DNA of 64,000 bases from Marinobacter sp. F4216 (GTDB lineage Bacteria; Pseudomonadota; Gammaproteobacteria; Pseudomonadales; Oleiphilaceae). Position 1 is the first letter of the stretch; the number at the start of each line of letters is the position of its first letter. The notes below the pieces were generated by a model, which saw only the letters and a program-made list of their open reading frames with translations, had not been told where the DNA came from and made no database searches. The position numbers and the translations under genes were made by a program. The stretch is from the NCBI RefSeq assembly GCF_019931195.1, contig NZ_JAIOUO010000001.1, forward strand, positions 41,254-105,253, written 5' to 3'. Positions 18,973 through 28,020 of this stretch are shown one piece after another.

Positions 18973-19967
18973 GCCGTAACGGTCTCTCCCGCGCTGAACC
19001 AGACCGAATCAGAACCCCGTTTCCTGGCATTGAGCATGGCCTGGTTGGCGCGATTGCGAAGGGCGTCGGTGCGGGTGTCGCCATTGCCTCGGGTTGTGCA
19101 GCCAATCGAAACGGTGGCCTTGCCAATGTCAGGCCAGTGGTGTTCGGAGATGGTCCGGCGAATTCGTTCGGCGATGACCCGAACCCCTTCTTCCGGCGTG
19201 AACGGAAGAATCAGGAAGAACTCGGTGTCGTTCAATGAGTACAGTGTGTCGCCGGCACGAATCACCGTGAACAATTGTCCGGTCATGTCCTGGTAGAGCG
19301 TCTGCAGGCTGTTCCTACCATGCAGGTCCACCAGTTCGTCAACATAATCAATGCTGAGATTAATCACCGACAGCGGATGACCGGTGGCGATGGCGCGGCT
19401 GATTTCTTTTTGCAGCGACTCGTCCAGGAAGCGTGCGTTGTGGGCGCCGGTTACGGGATCGGTAATCGCCAGATCTTCTGCGGATTGCGCCATATGGTCG
19501 TAGTGCCAGATGTAAAGTGCGGCTGCTGTCAGCAGAATGAAAAGGCCCGCAATGCGGGTAATGGCGTCTATCAGTGGGCCTTCGAACAGCAAGATGGCGG
19601 AGGCCGGAAGCAGAAGCAGCAGCGACAAGGAGACCCCCTGTCGCAGAGGCAGTATCAGGAGGTTGAGCACCAGCAGGGGCATGGCCCAGTGGATGATGCC
19701 GGCGTTGTCCAAGGTGACAAGGGCCGCAAGCAGACCGCTGTTCAGTCCAATCAGAAGCAGCAGGTGCCCCTTGGCCGACAGCTGGCGCTGACGACACAGG
19801 ATCGTGTAGGCGAGGCCGATCAGGGTAAGGCCTGCCAGCGTCGCCGCCAGGTAAAACAGCTCGTAAAACCCGTAACGCAGGTTCTGCAGGGCCAGCATGA
19901 AAATAAAGAGGGTGGCGAGACCGTAACCGATGCCGTGGGTACAGGTGCGAAGTTGCGTTTCGGTCAT
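18969..19967 (-). CDS. Membrane protein with degenerate GGDEF domain (copy 2)
   Basis: A 332-residue protein. Residues about 12-155 hold five or six membrane segments. Residues about 165-325 form a GGDEF domain that starts normally at ITDPVTGAHNARFLDESL. The signature GGDEF is replaced by NDTEF (246-250), and the metal-binding loop is altered, so diguanylate cyclase activity is unlikely. The inhibitory-site motif RxxD is kept as RAGD (237-240), exactly five residues before the signature. That fits a c-di-GMP receptor role, which is inference. It shares one base with the upstream gene and four with DedA-PAP2 downstream. Confidence 0.85.
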   Translation of the reverse strand: MTETQLRTCTHGIGYGLATLFIFMLALQNLRYGFYELFYLAATLAGLTLIGLAYTILCRQRQLSAKGHLLLLIGLNSGLLAALVTLDNAGIIHWAMPLLVLNLLILPLRQGVSLSLLLLLPASAILLFEGPLIDAITRIAGLFILLTAAALYIWHYDHMAQSAEDLAITDPVTGAHNARFLDESLQKEISRAIATGHPLSVINLSIDYVDELVDLHGRNSLQTLYQDMTGQLFTVIRAGDTLYSLNDTEFFLILPFTPEEGVRVIAERIRRTISEHHWPDIGKATVSIGCTTRGNGDTRTDALRNRANQAMLNARKRGSDSVWFSAGETVTA

Positions 19968-20983
19968 CAGGCGGTCCCCTCCGCAGAAGCCGGTCCGGAA
20001 GGCGCCGCCTGACTCCAGGCACTGTAAGCCTGGGTGCGGTCGCCACCTTGTTGCTGGGCTCGGCGCAGGGCGTTGGCGGCGCTCTGTTGCAGGCTGTCGG
20101 CATCGTCACCAATGTTCAGCCCGGCGATCCCGGCGCTGACGGTGAGTTTCAGTGAGTAGGACTCCAGAAGTGTGTTCAGGCCCTTTCGGATCGTGTCCGA
20201 GCGGGCAATGGCATCCGCTGTAGGCACACCCGGAAGGATAATCAGGAACTGGAGATCGGCCACCCGGTAGTAGGTGTCAAAATCCCGGAGCTGTGAGTGC
20301 AGGTAGCGGCCAATGCGTGGCAGGATGGAACGGATGTCCTTGTCCGGGGGTGCCTGATCGGTCAGATGAGTATCGAGACCAATCATGATGATGGACATGT
20401 CGATGCCCTCGCGCTCACTGCGCTGAATCTCCTTGTGCAGGTCAGCGGACAGGTATTCCCGGCTGGCGGCCTGAGTCAGTTCGTCGGTCCGGCGCAGAGG
20501 CACCAGCTGGCGGGCCTTGTATTCCCTGAGGAAAACCAGCAGCGCGGAGAGCAGCAGCGTTAGCAGGAAGGCACTGATCATCTGGTGTCGCTCCGGCTCG
20601 CCTTCAGCCAGTGGCAGAGTAACGATCACCACGGCCAGTACCAAGAGACTGATCAGTGCGGCGATGCCGATCGGGAGCAGCGCGAAGGTCAGCAGTGGCA
20701 GAGCGTAAATCCAGTGCCTGAGCTCCCAGGGGCCGGTCCACAGGCTGGCGATCAGCAAACCCAGGAAAGCAAAGTAGAGAACCTGCTGGATACGGGGCCA
20801 GGGTGCGTTCTTTCGATTGAGACGGAAGGTCCTGGAGCAGATGACAATGCCGGCTCCGGCAATCGCTGCGACGGCGGTTACAGGCTTCCCCAGGGTAAAA
20901 CCAAGTACGCCAATGGCGATCAGAGCCACGAAACCGGCGCGGGACAATTTGCTCAACAGGAATTTTTCGGCCAGTTGGGCCAT
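19967..20983 (-). CDS. Membrane protein with degenerate GGDEF domain (copy 1)
   Basis: A 338-residue paralogue-like partner of the next gene. About five membrane segments span residues 15-155 and a GGDEF domain follows from RTDELTQAASREYL (165-178). The catalytic signature is lost: ADLQF stands at 242-246. RxxD is present as RDFD at 233-236 with the canonical five-residue spacing. The start at 20983 has AGGAAGG just upstream; an in-frame start at 21019 lacks that. The stop and the next start overlap in TGATG. Function is unknown; c-di-GMP binding is a prediction from the motif pattern. Confidence 0.83.
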   Translation of the reverse strand: MAQLAEKFLLSKLSRAGFVALIAIGVLGFTLGKPVTAVAAIAGAGIVICSRTFRLNRKNAPWPRIQQVLYFAFLGLLIASLWTGPWELRHWIYALPLLTFALLPIGIAALISLLVLAVVIVTLPLAEGEPERHQMISAFLLTLLLSALLVFLREYKARQLVPLRRTDELTQAASREYLSADLHKEIQRSEREGIDMSIIMIGLDTHLTDQAPPDKDIRSILPRIGRYLHSQLRDFDTYYRVADLQFLIILPGVPTADAIARSDTIRKGLNTLLESYSLKLTVSAGIAGLNIGDDADSLQQSAANALRRAQQQGGDRTQAYSAWSQAAPSGPASAEGTA

Positions 20984-21121
20984 GGTGTCCTTCCTCTCTG
21001 CTCCCTGACGTGTTGGCATTGCTGCGTCGCTATCATATCCGTTTAGGGTGCGTACTTGAATCGGGCAAGGTAAAGTTAGCTCTTATTACTGAATTCTGCT
21101 CGAAAACGTGAAGGTAATTGA

Positions 21122-22375
21122 ATGGATATAGCAGCTTACATGGCCGAAATCGGGCAGCAGGCCCGTGCGGCGGCAAGCGAGGTGGCTCGTTCCACCACCG
21201 CGGTGCGGAACCACGCCCTGCTGGCAACTGCGAACGAGCTGGATGCAGCCCGCACTGAGCTGGCTGAGGCCAACGCAAAGGACTTGCGAGACGGCGAACA
21301 GCGTGGACTGGACAAAGCCATGCTCGACCGGCTGGAACTGACCCCGGAGCGCATCGACACCATGATCGAGGGGTTGCGCCAGGTCGCGACGCTGCCGGAT
21401 CCGGTGGGTGAAATTACCGACATGACCTACCGCCCCTCCGGAATTCAGGTTGGCAAAATGCGCGTGCCGCTTGGGGTTATCGGCATCATCTACGAATCAC
21501 GCCCGAACGTGACGGTGGAAGCCGCCAGTCTGTGCCTGAAATCTGGCAATGCGGCCATCCTGCGCGGTGGCTCCGAATCCATTCATTCCAACCAGGCCAT
21601 TGCTCAATGCCTGGCTAAGGGCCTTGCGGAGGCCGGCCTGCCGGAAACCGCGGTGCAAGTGATCAAGACCACAGACCGGGCTGCCGTGGGTGAGCTTATT
21701 ACCATGCCGGAGTATGTGGATGTGATCGTACCCCGGGGTGGCAAGGGGCTGATCGAGCGTATCAGCCGGGACGCCAAAGTGCCGGTGATCAAGCACCTGG
21801 ATGGTGTCTGTCACGTGTACATCGACAGCCATGCCGATCCGGAAAAGGCGATTCGTGTAGCGGTCAATGCCAAAACCCAGCGTTACGGCACCTGCAACAC
21901 CATGGAGACCCTGTTGGTGGATGCGGAAATCGCCGAGGATATCCTGCCGATGCTGGCGTCCGAGTTTGTGGCTAAAGGTGTGGAGCTGAGAGGCTGTGAC
22001 CGGACCCGGGGAGTGATTGAGGCCGGTGCGGCGGTGGAAGGCGACTGGGAAGCCGAATATCTGGCGCCAATCCTGGCCGTTCGGGTGGTGGACGGGCTGG
22101 ATGGCGCGATCGAGCACATCAATCGCTACAGCTCCCAGCATACGGACAGCATTATCACTGAGAACTATACCCGGGCCCGCCGGTTCCTGACCGAGGTGGA
22201 TTCCGCGTCGGTGATGGTAAACGCGTCCACTCGCTTTGCGGATGGGTTCGAGTATGGCCTGGGTGCCGAGATCGGGATTTCGACGGACAAGATCCATGCC
22301 CGCGGCCCGGTTGGGCTTGAGGGACTGACTTCCCAGAAATACGTGGTCTTCGGGGACGGCCACATCCGGACCTGA
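21122..22375 (+). CDS. proA: Gamma-glutamyl phosphate reductase
   Basis: Reduces gamma-glutamyl phosphate to glutamate semialdehyde with NADPH in proline synthesis. It is 417 residues. The aldehyde-dehydrogenase-like fold is recognisable by [27 protein letters not shown], and the active-site cysteine is in [19 protein letters not shown] precedes the ATG. proB is not in the window. nadD follows after 5 bases, so a proA-nadD-rsfS-rlmH-mrdA-rodA transcript is likely. Confidence 0.96.
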   Translation: MDIAAYMAEIGQQARAAASEVARSTTAVRNHALLATANELDAARTELAEANAKDLRDGEQRGLDKAMLDRLELTPERIDTMIEGLRQVATLPDPVGEITDMTYRPSGIQVGKMRVPLGVIGIIYESRPNVTVEAASLCLKSGNAAILRGGSESIHSNQAIAQCLAKGLAEAGLPETAVQVIKTTDRAAVGELITMPEYVDVIVPRGGKGLIERISRDAKVPVIKHLDGVCHVYIDSHADPEKAIRVAVNAKTQRYGTCNTMETLLVDAEIAEDILPMLASEFVAKGVELRGCDRTRGVIEAGAAVEGDWEAEYLAPILAVRVVDGLDGAIEHINRYSSQHTDSIITENYTRARRFLTEVDSASVMVNASTRFADGFEYGLGAEIGISTDKIHARGPVGLEGLTSQKYVVFGDGHIRT

Positions 22376-22380
22376 TCTCC

Positions 22381-23031
22381 ATGCATCTCGTATACGGCGG
22401 CACCTTTGATCCCGTGCATCATGGTCACCTGCGCATGGCGCTGGAGGTGAGTGATCGGCTCGGTGGTGAACAAGTCCATCTGATGCCCTGCCATATCCCA
22501 CCACACCGTGGCGGGACAGGCGCCTCTTCCGAGCAACGTTTGCGCCTGCTGGAGCTGGCAGTCGATGGTGAGCCTCAGTTGGTCGTGGATGATCGCGAGC
22601 TACGGCGGGGTGGGGCGTCCTACACGGCGGACACCCTGCGCCAATTGCGTGCGGAGCGAGGGCAGGACACGCCGCTGGCGATCATCGTCGGTACCGATGC
22701 GTTTGCCGGCTTTGACCGCTGGCGGGAGTGGCGGGCGATCCCCGAGCTTGCCCACATCATTATTGTTCGGCGGCCCGGCTACCAGTTGGATGCGCATGGT
22801 GAGCCGGCCCGGCTGCTGGCGGAACGGGGCGTGTCTGCGCCTGAGGCGTTGTATGACCGGCCGTGCGGGAGACTGCTGGCGCTCGACCTGCCGTTGCTGG
22901 ACATTTCGGCCACCGACATACGCGCACGCATTGGCGACGGTCGATCACCCCGTTATTTACTTCCTGAATCGGTCTGGCGGGAGATTCGTGCTCAGGGACT
23001 GTACAGTGCGTGCCCCGACAGGAACTTTTAG
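22381..23031 (+). CDS. nadD: Nicotinate-nucleotide adenylyltransferase
   Basis: Adenylylates nicotinate mononucleotide in NAD synthesis. The 216-residue protein begins MHLVYGGTFDPVHHGHLRMA, holding the nucleotidyltransferase GTFDPVHxGH motif. The ISATDIRARIGDG segment near the end is the second substrate motif. It lies 5 bases after proA. Linkage to rsfS and rlmH is standard in gammaproteobacteria. Confidence 0.95.
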   Translation: MHLVYGGTFDPVHHGHLRMALEVSDRLGGEQVHLMPCHIPPHRGGTGASSEQRLRLLELAVDGEPQLVVDDRELRRGGASYTADTLRQLRAERGQDTPLAIIVGTDAFAGFDRWREWRAIPELAHIIIVRRPGYQLDAHGEPARLLAERGVSAPEALYDRPCGRLLALDLPLLDISATDIRARIGDGRSPRYLLPESVWREIRAQGLYSACPDRNF

Positions 23032-23040
23032 TGCTACAAT
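23032..23040 (+). promoter_or_regulatory. Candidate extended -10 promoter before rsfS
   Basis: TGCTACAAT matches the extended -10 form TGnTAnAAT, immediately after the nadD stop and about 60 bases before rsfS. No good -35 element lies 17 bases upstream. It may give an internal start within the proA-rodA block. Confidence 0.35.
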
Positions 23041-23100
23041 CGCGTCTGAATAGGGCTTATGGGGATGCCATTCCGGCAGGTCCCGTCTAACAGGGTGATT

Positions 23101-23451
23101 ATGCACGCAGAGCAGCTGAAAGATCTCGTCGTTAACGCACTTGAAGAAGTAAAAGCACAGGACGTCAGTGTGATTGATGTCCGTGACCGTACCAGCGTTA
23201 CCGACTTCATGGTTCTGGCATCCGGAACGTCTAACCGTCATGTAAAATCTCTGGCCGACTCAGTGGTCGCGGACGCCAAGGAAGAAGGCGTACGAGCCAG
23301 CAACGTTGAGGGCGGTGCCACCAGCGACTGGATTCTGGTCGACCTTGGGGATGTTGTTGTCCACGTCATGATGCCCGCAACGCGGGAATTCTACGATCTG
23401 GAGCGCTTCTGGCGAGATGCTCCGGACCTGGGTGCTGCGGGCAGCGAATAA
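23101..23451 (+). CDS. rsfS: Ribosomal silencing factor RsfS
   Basis: A 116-residue protein of the RsfS/DUF143 family that binds uL14 on the 50S subunit and blocks joining of 30S under starvation. Family landmarks are [27 protein letters not shown] split across residues 20-45, [14 protein letters not shown] and FYDLERFW. I chose ATG 23101, with AGGGTGA just before it, over an in-frame start at 23059. It sits two bases before rlmH, also a 50S-related gene. Confidence 0.94.
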   Translation: MHAEQLKDLVVNALEEVKAQDVSVIDVRDRTSVTDFMVLASGTSNRHVKSLADSVVADAKEEGVRASNVEGGATSDWILVDLGDVVVHVMMPATREFYDLERFWRDAPDLGAAGSE

Positions 23452-23453
23452 GC

Positions 23454-23924
23454 ATGCGTTTACGTCTGATCTGCGTGGGGCAGAAGATGCCCGACTGGGT
23501 CAGTACGGGGTATAGCGATTACGCCCGCAGGATGCCGCCGGAGCTGCCTCTGGAACTGGTGGAGGTTCCTATGGCCCACCGAGGCAAAAACCCGGATATC
23601 CCCAGACTGATGCAAAAGGAAAGTGACGCCCTTCTGGCCGCCGCTGGTCCGAAAGACCGGGTGGTTGCACTGGAGGTAGGTGGCCGTCCGTGGACCACTG
23701 AAAAACTGGCCAGTCAGCTGGAAAGCTGGCAGCAGGATGGTCGGGACGTCAGTTTCTTTGTTGGCGGACCGGACGGTTTGGCCGACGCCTGTCGCCAACG
23801 GGCCGATCAGCAATGGTCACTTTCGCCGCTAACCCTGCCTCACCCCCTGGTTCGTATTGTGGTGGCCGAACAGCTGTACCGGGCCTGGTCGATCACCCGC
23901 AACCATCCTTATCACCGGGCCTAG
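23454..23924 (+). CDS. rlmH: 23S rRNA pseudouridine-1915 N3-methyltransferase
   Basis: A SPOUT-class enzyme that methylates pseudouridine 1915 in helix 69 of 23S rRNA on assembled 70S ribosomes. It is 156 residues, the standard length. It has the knotted SAM-binding segments [11 protein letters not shown] and the conserved end [15 protein letters not shown]. The gene follows rsfS by 2 bases. Confidence 0.96.
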   Translation: MRLRLICVGQKMPDWVSTGYSDYARRMPPELPLELVEVPMAHRGKNPDIPRLMQKESDALLAAAGPKDRVVALEVGGRPWTTEKLASQLESWQQDGRDVSFFVGGPDGLADACRQRADQQWSLSPLTLPHPLVRIVVAEQLYRAWSITRNHPYHRA

Positions 23925-23933
23925 GACGTTATT

Positions 23934-25838
23934 ATGCCGTGGGGTGAATTCAAGGATACCGCCGCAGAGCGACGCCTTTTCCAGCGTCGTACCATGGTCA
24001 TGCTGACGCTGGTGTTCGTTTGCCTGACAGGGCTGTTGGCCCGTATGTACCAGCTGCAGGTAATCGAACACGATATCTACACCACGCTTTCCGACAAGAA
24101 CCGGGTGCAAGTGCAGTCGGTTCCGCCTCCCCGTGGCCTGATCTACGATCGTAACGGCATTCTGTTGGCCGAAAATCGGCCCGTATTCAGCGTAACCCTG
24201 GTGCCAGAGCGGGTTGACGGCATGGACGAAAGCATTGCCAACCTGGGTAACATTCTCGATGTGTCCGAAGAGGATCTGGAGCGATTCGAACGCCGGCTTC
24301 GCGAGCCTCGTCGGCCGTTCCAGGAAATCCCGCTCCGCTACGATCTCACTGACGGGGAAATCGCCCGTCTGGCGGTGCACCGACACGAGCTGCCGGGGGT
24401 TGAGGTCAAGGCAGAGCTGGTCCGCTACTACCCACACAGCGAACTGACGGCCCATGCCCTGGGCTTCGTCGGCCGCATTAACCGGGACGAGCTTCAGCGC
24501 ATCGACCCGGTCAATTACGCCGGCACAAACTACATCGGCAAATCCGGGATTGAGCGCTTCTACGAGGAAATTCTCCACGGTCAGGTGGGCTACCAGCACG
24601 TAGAAACCAACGCACGAGGGCGGACGCTCCGGGTGCTTGAGCGGGAAAATCCGGTGCCGGGTGAAGACCTGAAACTGCATCTGGACCTGCGATTGCAACA
24701 ACGGGCTCACGAACTTCTGGATGGCCGGCGTGGTGCCATCGTGGCTATTGAGCCGGAGACCGGGGGAATCCTCGCGCTGGCCAGCGTGCCGGGCTTCGAC
24801 GCCAATAAATTTGTGACCGGTATCAGTGTCAAAGATTACCGGGCCCTGAGCGAGAGCCGGGACAAGCCACTGTTCAACAGAGCCTTGAGAGGGCAATACC
24901 CGCCGGGTTCCACCCTCAAACCGATGCTGGCGATTGCCGCACTGGACAGTGACGTAACTACCCGGGATTACACCATCTGGGACCCGGGTTATTTCCGTCT
25001 GAACGAGAGCGGGCGCCGGTATCGCGACTGGAAGCGCGGTGGTCATGGCTGGGTCGACCTGATGGATGCCATGGCGGAGTCCTGCGATATCTATTTCTAT
25101 GAGGTGGCTGTGAAAATGGGCGTGGATACCATGCACAGCTACCTGTCCCACTTTGGCTTCGGGGAAGACGCCGCACTGGATGTTTCCGGGGCGCTCAGTG
25201 GTTTGCTGCCTTCCCGGGACTGGAAACGGGCCATGCGTAATGAGCCCTGGTATCCGGGGGACTCGGTTAACCTGGGGATAGGTCAGGGCTTCATGCTGGC
25301 GACCCCTCTGCAGCTGGCAACCGCTACGTCGTTGATTGCCAATCGTGGCATCTGGTCTGAGCCGCGGCTTCTGCGGGATATCGAGGGCGATACGCCGGTA
25401 GAGACGTATCTGCCGGAACAAACCCACGAGCCGCTGAAACTGGATAACCCGGATGACTGGGAGTTTGTCGTCAGGACCATGGAGGAGGTCATGCACGGTC
25501 GCAAGGGCACCGCACGCAAAGCCGGAGCGGATTCGTCCTATCGTATGGCCGGAAAAACCGGGACTGCTCAGGTGTTCAGTCTGGCAGAAGATGAAGAATA
25601 CGATGCCGAGGAAATCAGGGAGCGTCTGCGAGACCATGCCCTGTTCGTGGGCTTTGCACCGGTGGACAATCCAAAGATTGCCGTAGCCGTCATTGTAGAG
25701 AACGGCGGCGGAGGCAGCAGCACGGCCGCACCGGTTGCCCGAGAGCTTTTTGATGCCTGGCTGCTGGAGTTTGGCCAGCAGCCAGAGTCGCTGGTGAGTG
25801 ATGTACGATCCCAGGGAGTAAACGATGGCAGCGAATGA
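23934..25838 (+). CDS. mrdA: Penicillin-binding protein 2 (elongasome transpeptidase)
   Basis: A monofunctional class B transpeptidase that crosslinks peptidoglycan in lateral wall growth with RodA. It is 634 residues, with a membrane anchor at about 22-38, a dimerisation/pedestal domain, and the transpeptidase domain. The three active-site motifs are STLK (Ser326-Lys329), SCD (383-385) and KTG (541-543). AGGA precedes the ATG. The 3' end overlaps rodA by 14 bases, so expression is coupled. Confidence 0.96.
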   Translation: MPWGEFKDTAAERRLFQRRTMVMLTLVFVCLTGLLARMYQLQVIEHDIYTTLSDKNRVQVQSVPPPRGLIYDRNGILLAENRPVFSVTLVPERVDGMDESIANLGNILDVSEEDLERFERRLREPRRPFQEIPLRYDLTDGEIARLAVHRHELPGVEVKAELVRYYPHSELTAHALGFVGRINRDELQRIDPVNYAGTNYIGKSGIERFYEEILHGQVGYQHVETNARGRTLRVLERENPVPGEDLKLHLDLRLQQRAHELLDGRRGAIVAIEPETGGILALASVPGFDANKFVTGISVKDYRALSESRDKPLFNRALRGQYPPGSTLKPMLAIAALDSDVTTRDYTIWDPGYFRLNESGRRYRDWKRGGHGWVDLMDAMAESCDIYFYEVAVKMGVDTMHSYLSHFGFGEDAALDVSGALSGLLPSRDWKRAMRNEPWYPGDSVNLGIGQGFMLATPLQLATATSLIANRGIWSEPRLLRDIEGDTPVETYLPEQTHEPLKLDNPDDWEFVVRTMEEVMHGRKGTARKAGADSSYRMAGKTGTAQVFSLAEDEEYDAEEIRERLRDHALFVGFAPVDNPKIAVAVIVENGGGGSSTAAPVARELFDAWLLEFGQQPESLVSDVRSQGVNDGSE

Positions 25839-26967
25839 TCTTGTAGATTCTGCCGGAAACGGCGGGCTGGGGCGTCCGCGAGGCATCTGGGCGGCCTTGC
25901 ATCTTGATCCGCTCCTGCTGTTCCTGTTGACCGCACTGGTCTGTGGCGGGTTGTTTATCCTGTACAGCGGAGCTGACAGGAACATCGATGTCGTCAAGGC
26001 GCAGGGCATTCGTCTGGGTGTGGCCTTTGTCGTCATGCTCGTTTTCGCTCAGCTTGACCCGGCAGTGTTCCGGCGCTGGGCGCCGTGGCTCTACATTGCG
26101 GGTGTCGGCGCCCTGATCGCTGTCCTGCTGGTGGGGGTGGGTGCCAAGGGGGCCCAGCGCTGGCTGGCACTGCCGGGGCTGCCCCGGTTCCAGCCATCGG
26201 AAATCATGAAGCTGGTGGTTCCGATGATGGCGGCCTGGTATTTGTCACGGCACTATTTACCCCCTCGTAACCGGCATGTATTCGTCGGTCTGGCGATTGT
26301 GCTGGTGCCGATGGTGATGATCATGCAGCAGCCGGACCTTGGTACCTCGTTGCTGGTGGGCATGGCCGGCATTTTTGTGGTGTTCTTTGCCGGCATCAGC
26401 TGGAAGCTCATTGCTGCATTCGCGGCGCTGGTGGGCGTGTCTGCGCCGGCCATGTGGTTCTTCGTCATGCGCGAGTACCAGAAGCAGCGGGTGCTGACCT
26501 TGCTTGACCCCCAGAGTGATCCGCTCGGCGCGGGCTGGAATATCATTCAGTCGAAAACCGCCATCGGGTCCGGTGGCATCGAGGGCAAAGGCTGGCTGCA
26601 GGGCACCCAGTCTCACCTGGAGTTCCTGCCGGAGAGCCATACGGATTTCATCGTGGCGGTGTTGGCGGAAGAGTTCGGGTTCATCGGGGTGACCGTACTC
26701 ATGATTCTGTATTTCCTGATTATCCTGCGCTGCCTGTACATCTCCGTGACCGCGCAGGATTCCTTCAGCCGGTTGCTGGCCGGTGCCCTGACCATGACCT
26801 TCTTTATTTACATTTTCGTCAATGTCGGCATGGTGAGTGGGCTGCTGCCGGTGGTCGGCGTGCCTCTGCCCCTGATCAGTTACGGGGGAACGTCGGGGGT
26901 GACTCTGATGGCGGCTTTTGGTGTTCTCATGTCCATCCAGACACACCGAAGAATGATTACTGCCTGA
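25825..26967 (+). CDS. mrdB: Rod shape-determining peptidoglycan glycosyltransferase RodA
   Basis: A 380-residue SEDS protein with about ten membrane segments that polymerises lipid II into glycan strands with PBP2. Family features are GRWLALP-like GAQRWLALPGLPRFQPSEIMKL, the extracellular QSDPLGAGWNIIQSKTAIGSGG segment and the VVGVPLPLISYGGTSG motif. AGGGAG lies before the ATG inside the end of mrdA. The next gene is rlpA rather than mltB/sltB1, which usually sits here in relatives. Confidence 0.95.
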   Translation: MAANDLVDSAGNGGLGRPRGIWAALHLDPLLLFLLTALVCGGLFILYSGADRNIDVVKAQGIRLGVAFVVMLVFAQLDPAVFRRWAPWLYIAGVGALIAVLLVGVGAKGAQRWLALPGLPRFQPSEIMKLVVPMMAAWYLSRHYLPPRNRHVFVGLAIVLVPMVMIMQQPDLGTSLLVGMAGIFVVFFAGISWKLIAAFAALVGVSAPAMWFFVMREYQKQRVLTLLDPQSDPLGAGWNIIQSKTAIGSGGIEGKGWLQGTQSHLEFLPESHTDFIVAVLAEEFGFIGVTVLMILYFLIILRCLYISVTAQDSFSRLLAGALTMTFFIYIFVNVGMVSGLLPVVGVPLPLISYGGTSGVTLMAAFGVLMSIQTHRRMITA

Positions 26968-27085
26968 GCCTGCGAGGAAATCGTGGCGGCAGGGTAATGG
27001 TGAATCTGAGATATAACCCGTTACAATGTAGAAGCAAGTCCAGTAGCGGCATTGATCTGGCGAATAACAAGAGGAAATCCGGACG

Positions 27086-27976
27086 GTGAACAACAGGCTC
27101 CTGTTTTCATGTATGTTTGTGGTGAGTGCGTTGGTGCTGGGCGGATGTGGTTCGGCACCGAAAACTGACCATTCATCACGCTATACCCTGACTCAGGACC
27201 GCGCACCGGCAGGCAATTTCGATGCCTCAGGGCTGGTGGATGCCCGTCCGATGTATGAGAAACCAAGGCGGGCGGGCAATAAATCTCCCTACACCGTCTG
27301 GGGCAAACAGTACAATGTGCTTGGCAGTAACGACGGCTATGTAGCCCGCGGAACGGCCAGTTGGTATGGAGAAAAATTTCACGGTCACAAGACCTCGAAC
27401 GGCGAGGTTTTTGACATGTACACCATGACAGCAGCGCATAAGTCCCTGAGAATTCCGAGTTATGCGCGCGTAACGAACCTGGACAACGGACGCTCGGTCA
27501 TTGTTCGTGTGAATGACCGCGGCCCTTTTCACGGTGATCGGCTGATTGATCTGTCCTACGCTGCGGCGAAGAAACTGGGATACCAGGCCCGGGGCACCGC
27601 ACGGGTTGAAGTGGCAGCCATTACGGTCCGGCCTGATGGTTCCATGTTCCTCGCAGGCCAGCCGTTTGTGCCCGGAGACAACGTACGACCCGCGGATAAC
27701 CCCGTTGCGGCCGGTGGACTGGTCGGCTCAGCCAACCAGGCGTTGTTTGTCCAGCTGGGTTCGTTCAGCAGCCGGGATCCGGCCGAGCGGCTTCTCGGGC
27801 AGGCGCGCGCCGTACTCCAGGACCCGATGCGGGTTCGTTCGATTGACACCGGCGCCGGACGTTTCCACCGGGTGCAGGTAGGCCCGTTTATCGATGAAGA
27901 CAGCGCCCGGCGGACACAGAGTCTGCTGGAAGACCGCGGGTTTTCACAGACCATCGTACTGACTGATCATCACTGA
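27086..27976 (+). CDS. rlpA: Septal ring lytic transglycosylase/lipoprotein RlpA
   Basis: A 296-residue outer-membrane lipoprotein. The signal ends in LVLGGC with the lipidated Cys21. A double-psi beta-barrel covers about residues 85-175, with GTASWYGEKFHGHKTSNGE, TAAHKSL and VRVNDRGPF. A SPOR domain (about 215-296) should target it to denuded glycan at the septum. In Pseudomonas RlpA cleaves such strands. The start is GTG, with GAGG about 11 bases upstream. It is followed by dacC. Confidence 0.93.
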   Translation: MNNRLLFSCMFVVSALVLGGCGSAPKTDHSSRYTLTQDRAPAGNFDASGLVDARPMYEKPRRAGNKSPYTVWGKQYNVLGSNDGYVARGTASWYGEKFHGHKTSNGEVFDMYTMTAAHKSLRIPSYARVTNLDNGRSVIVRVNDRGPFHGDRLIDLSYAAAKKLGYQARGTARVEVAAITVRPDGSMFLAGQPFVPGDNVRPADNPVAAGGLVGSANQALFVQLGSFSSRDPAERLLGQARAVLQDPMRVRSIDTGAGRFHRVQVGPFIDEDSARRTQSLLEDRGFSQTIVLTDHH

Positions 27977-28020
27977 TTTCGAATTCCACGAAACACACCT
28001 GACGACGAACGAAAAGACTC

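Noticed and set aside
23829..26036. Long open frame on the minus strand opposite mrdA and rodA (735 residues)
   Set aside because: It is the antisense shadow of two certain genes; its sequence shows no family motif and its composition reflects codon bias of the plus-strand genes.
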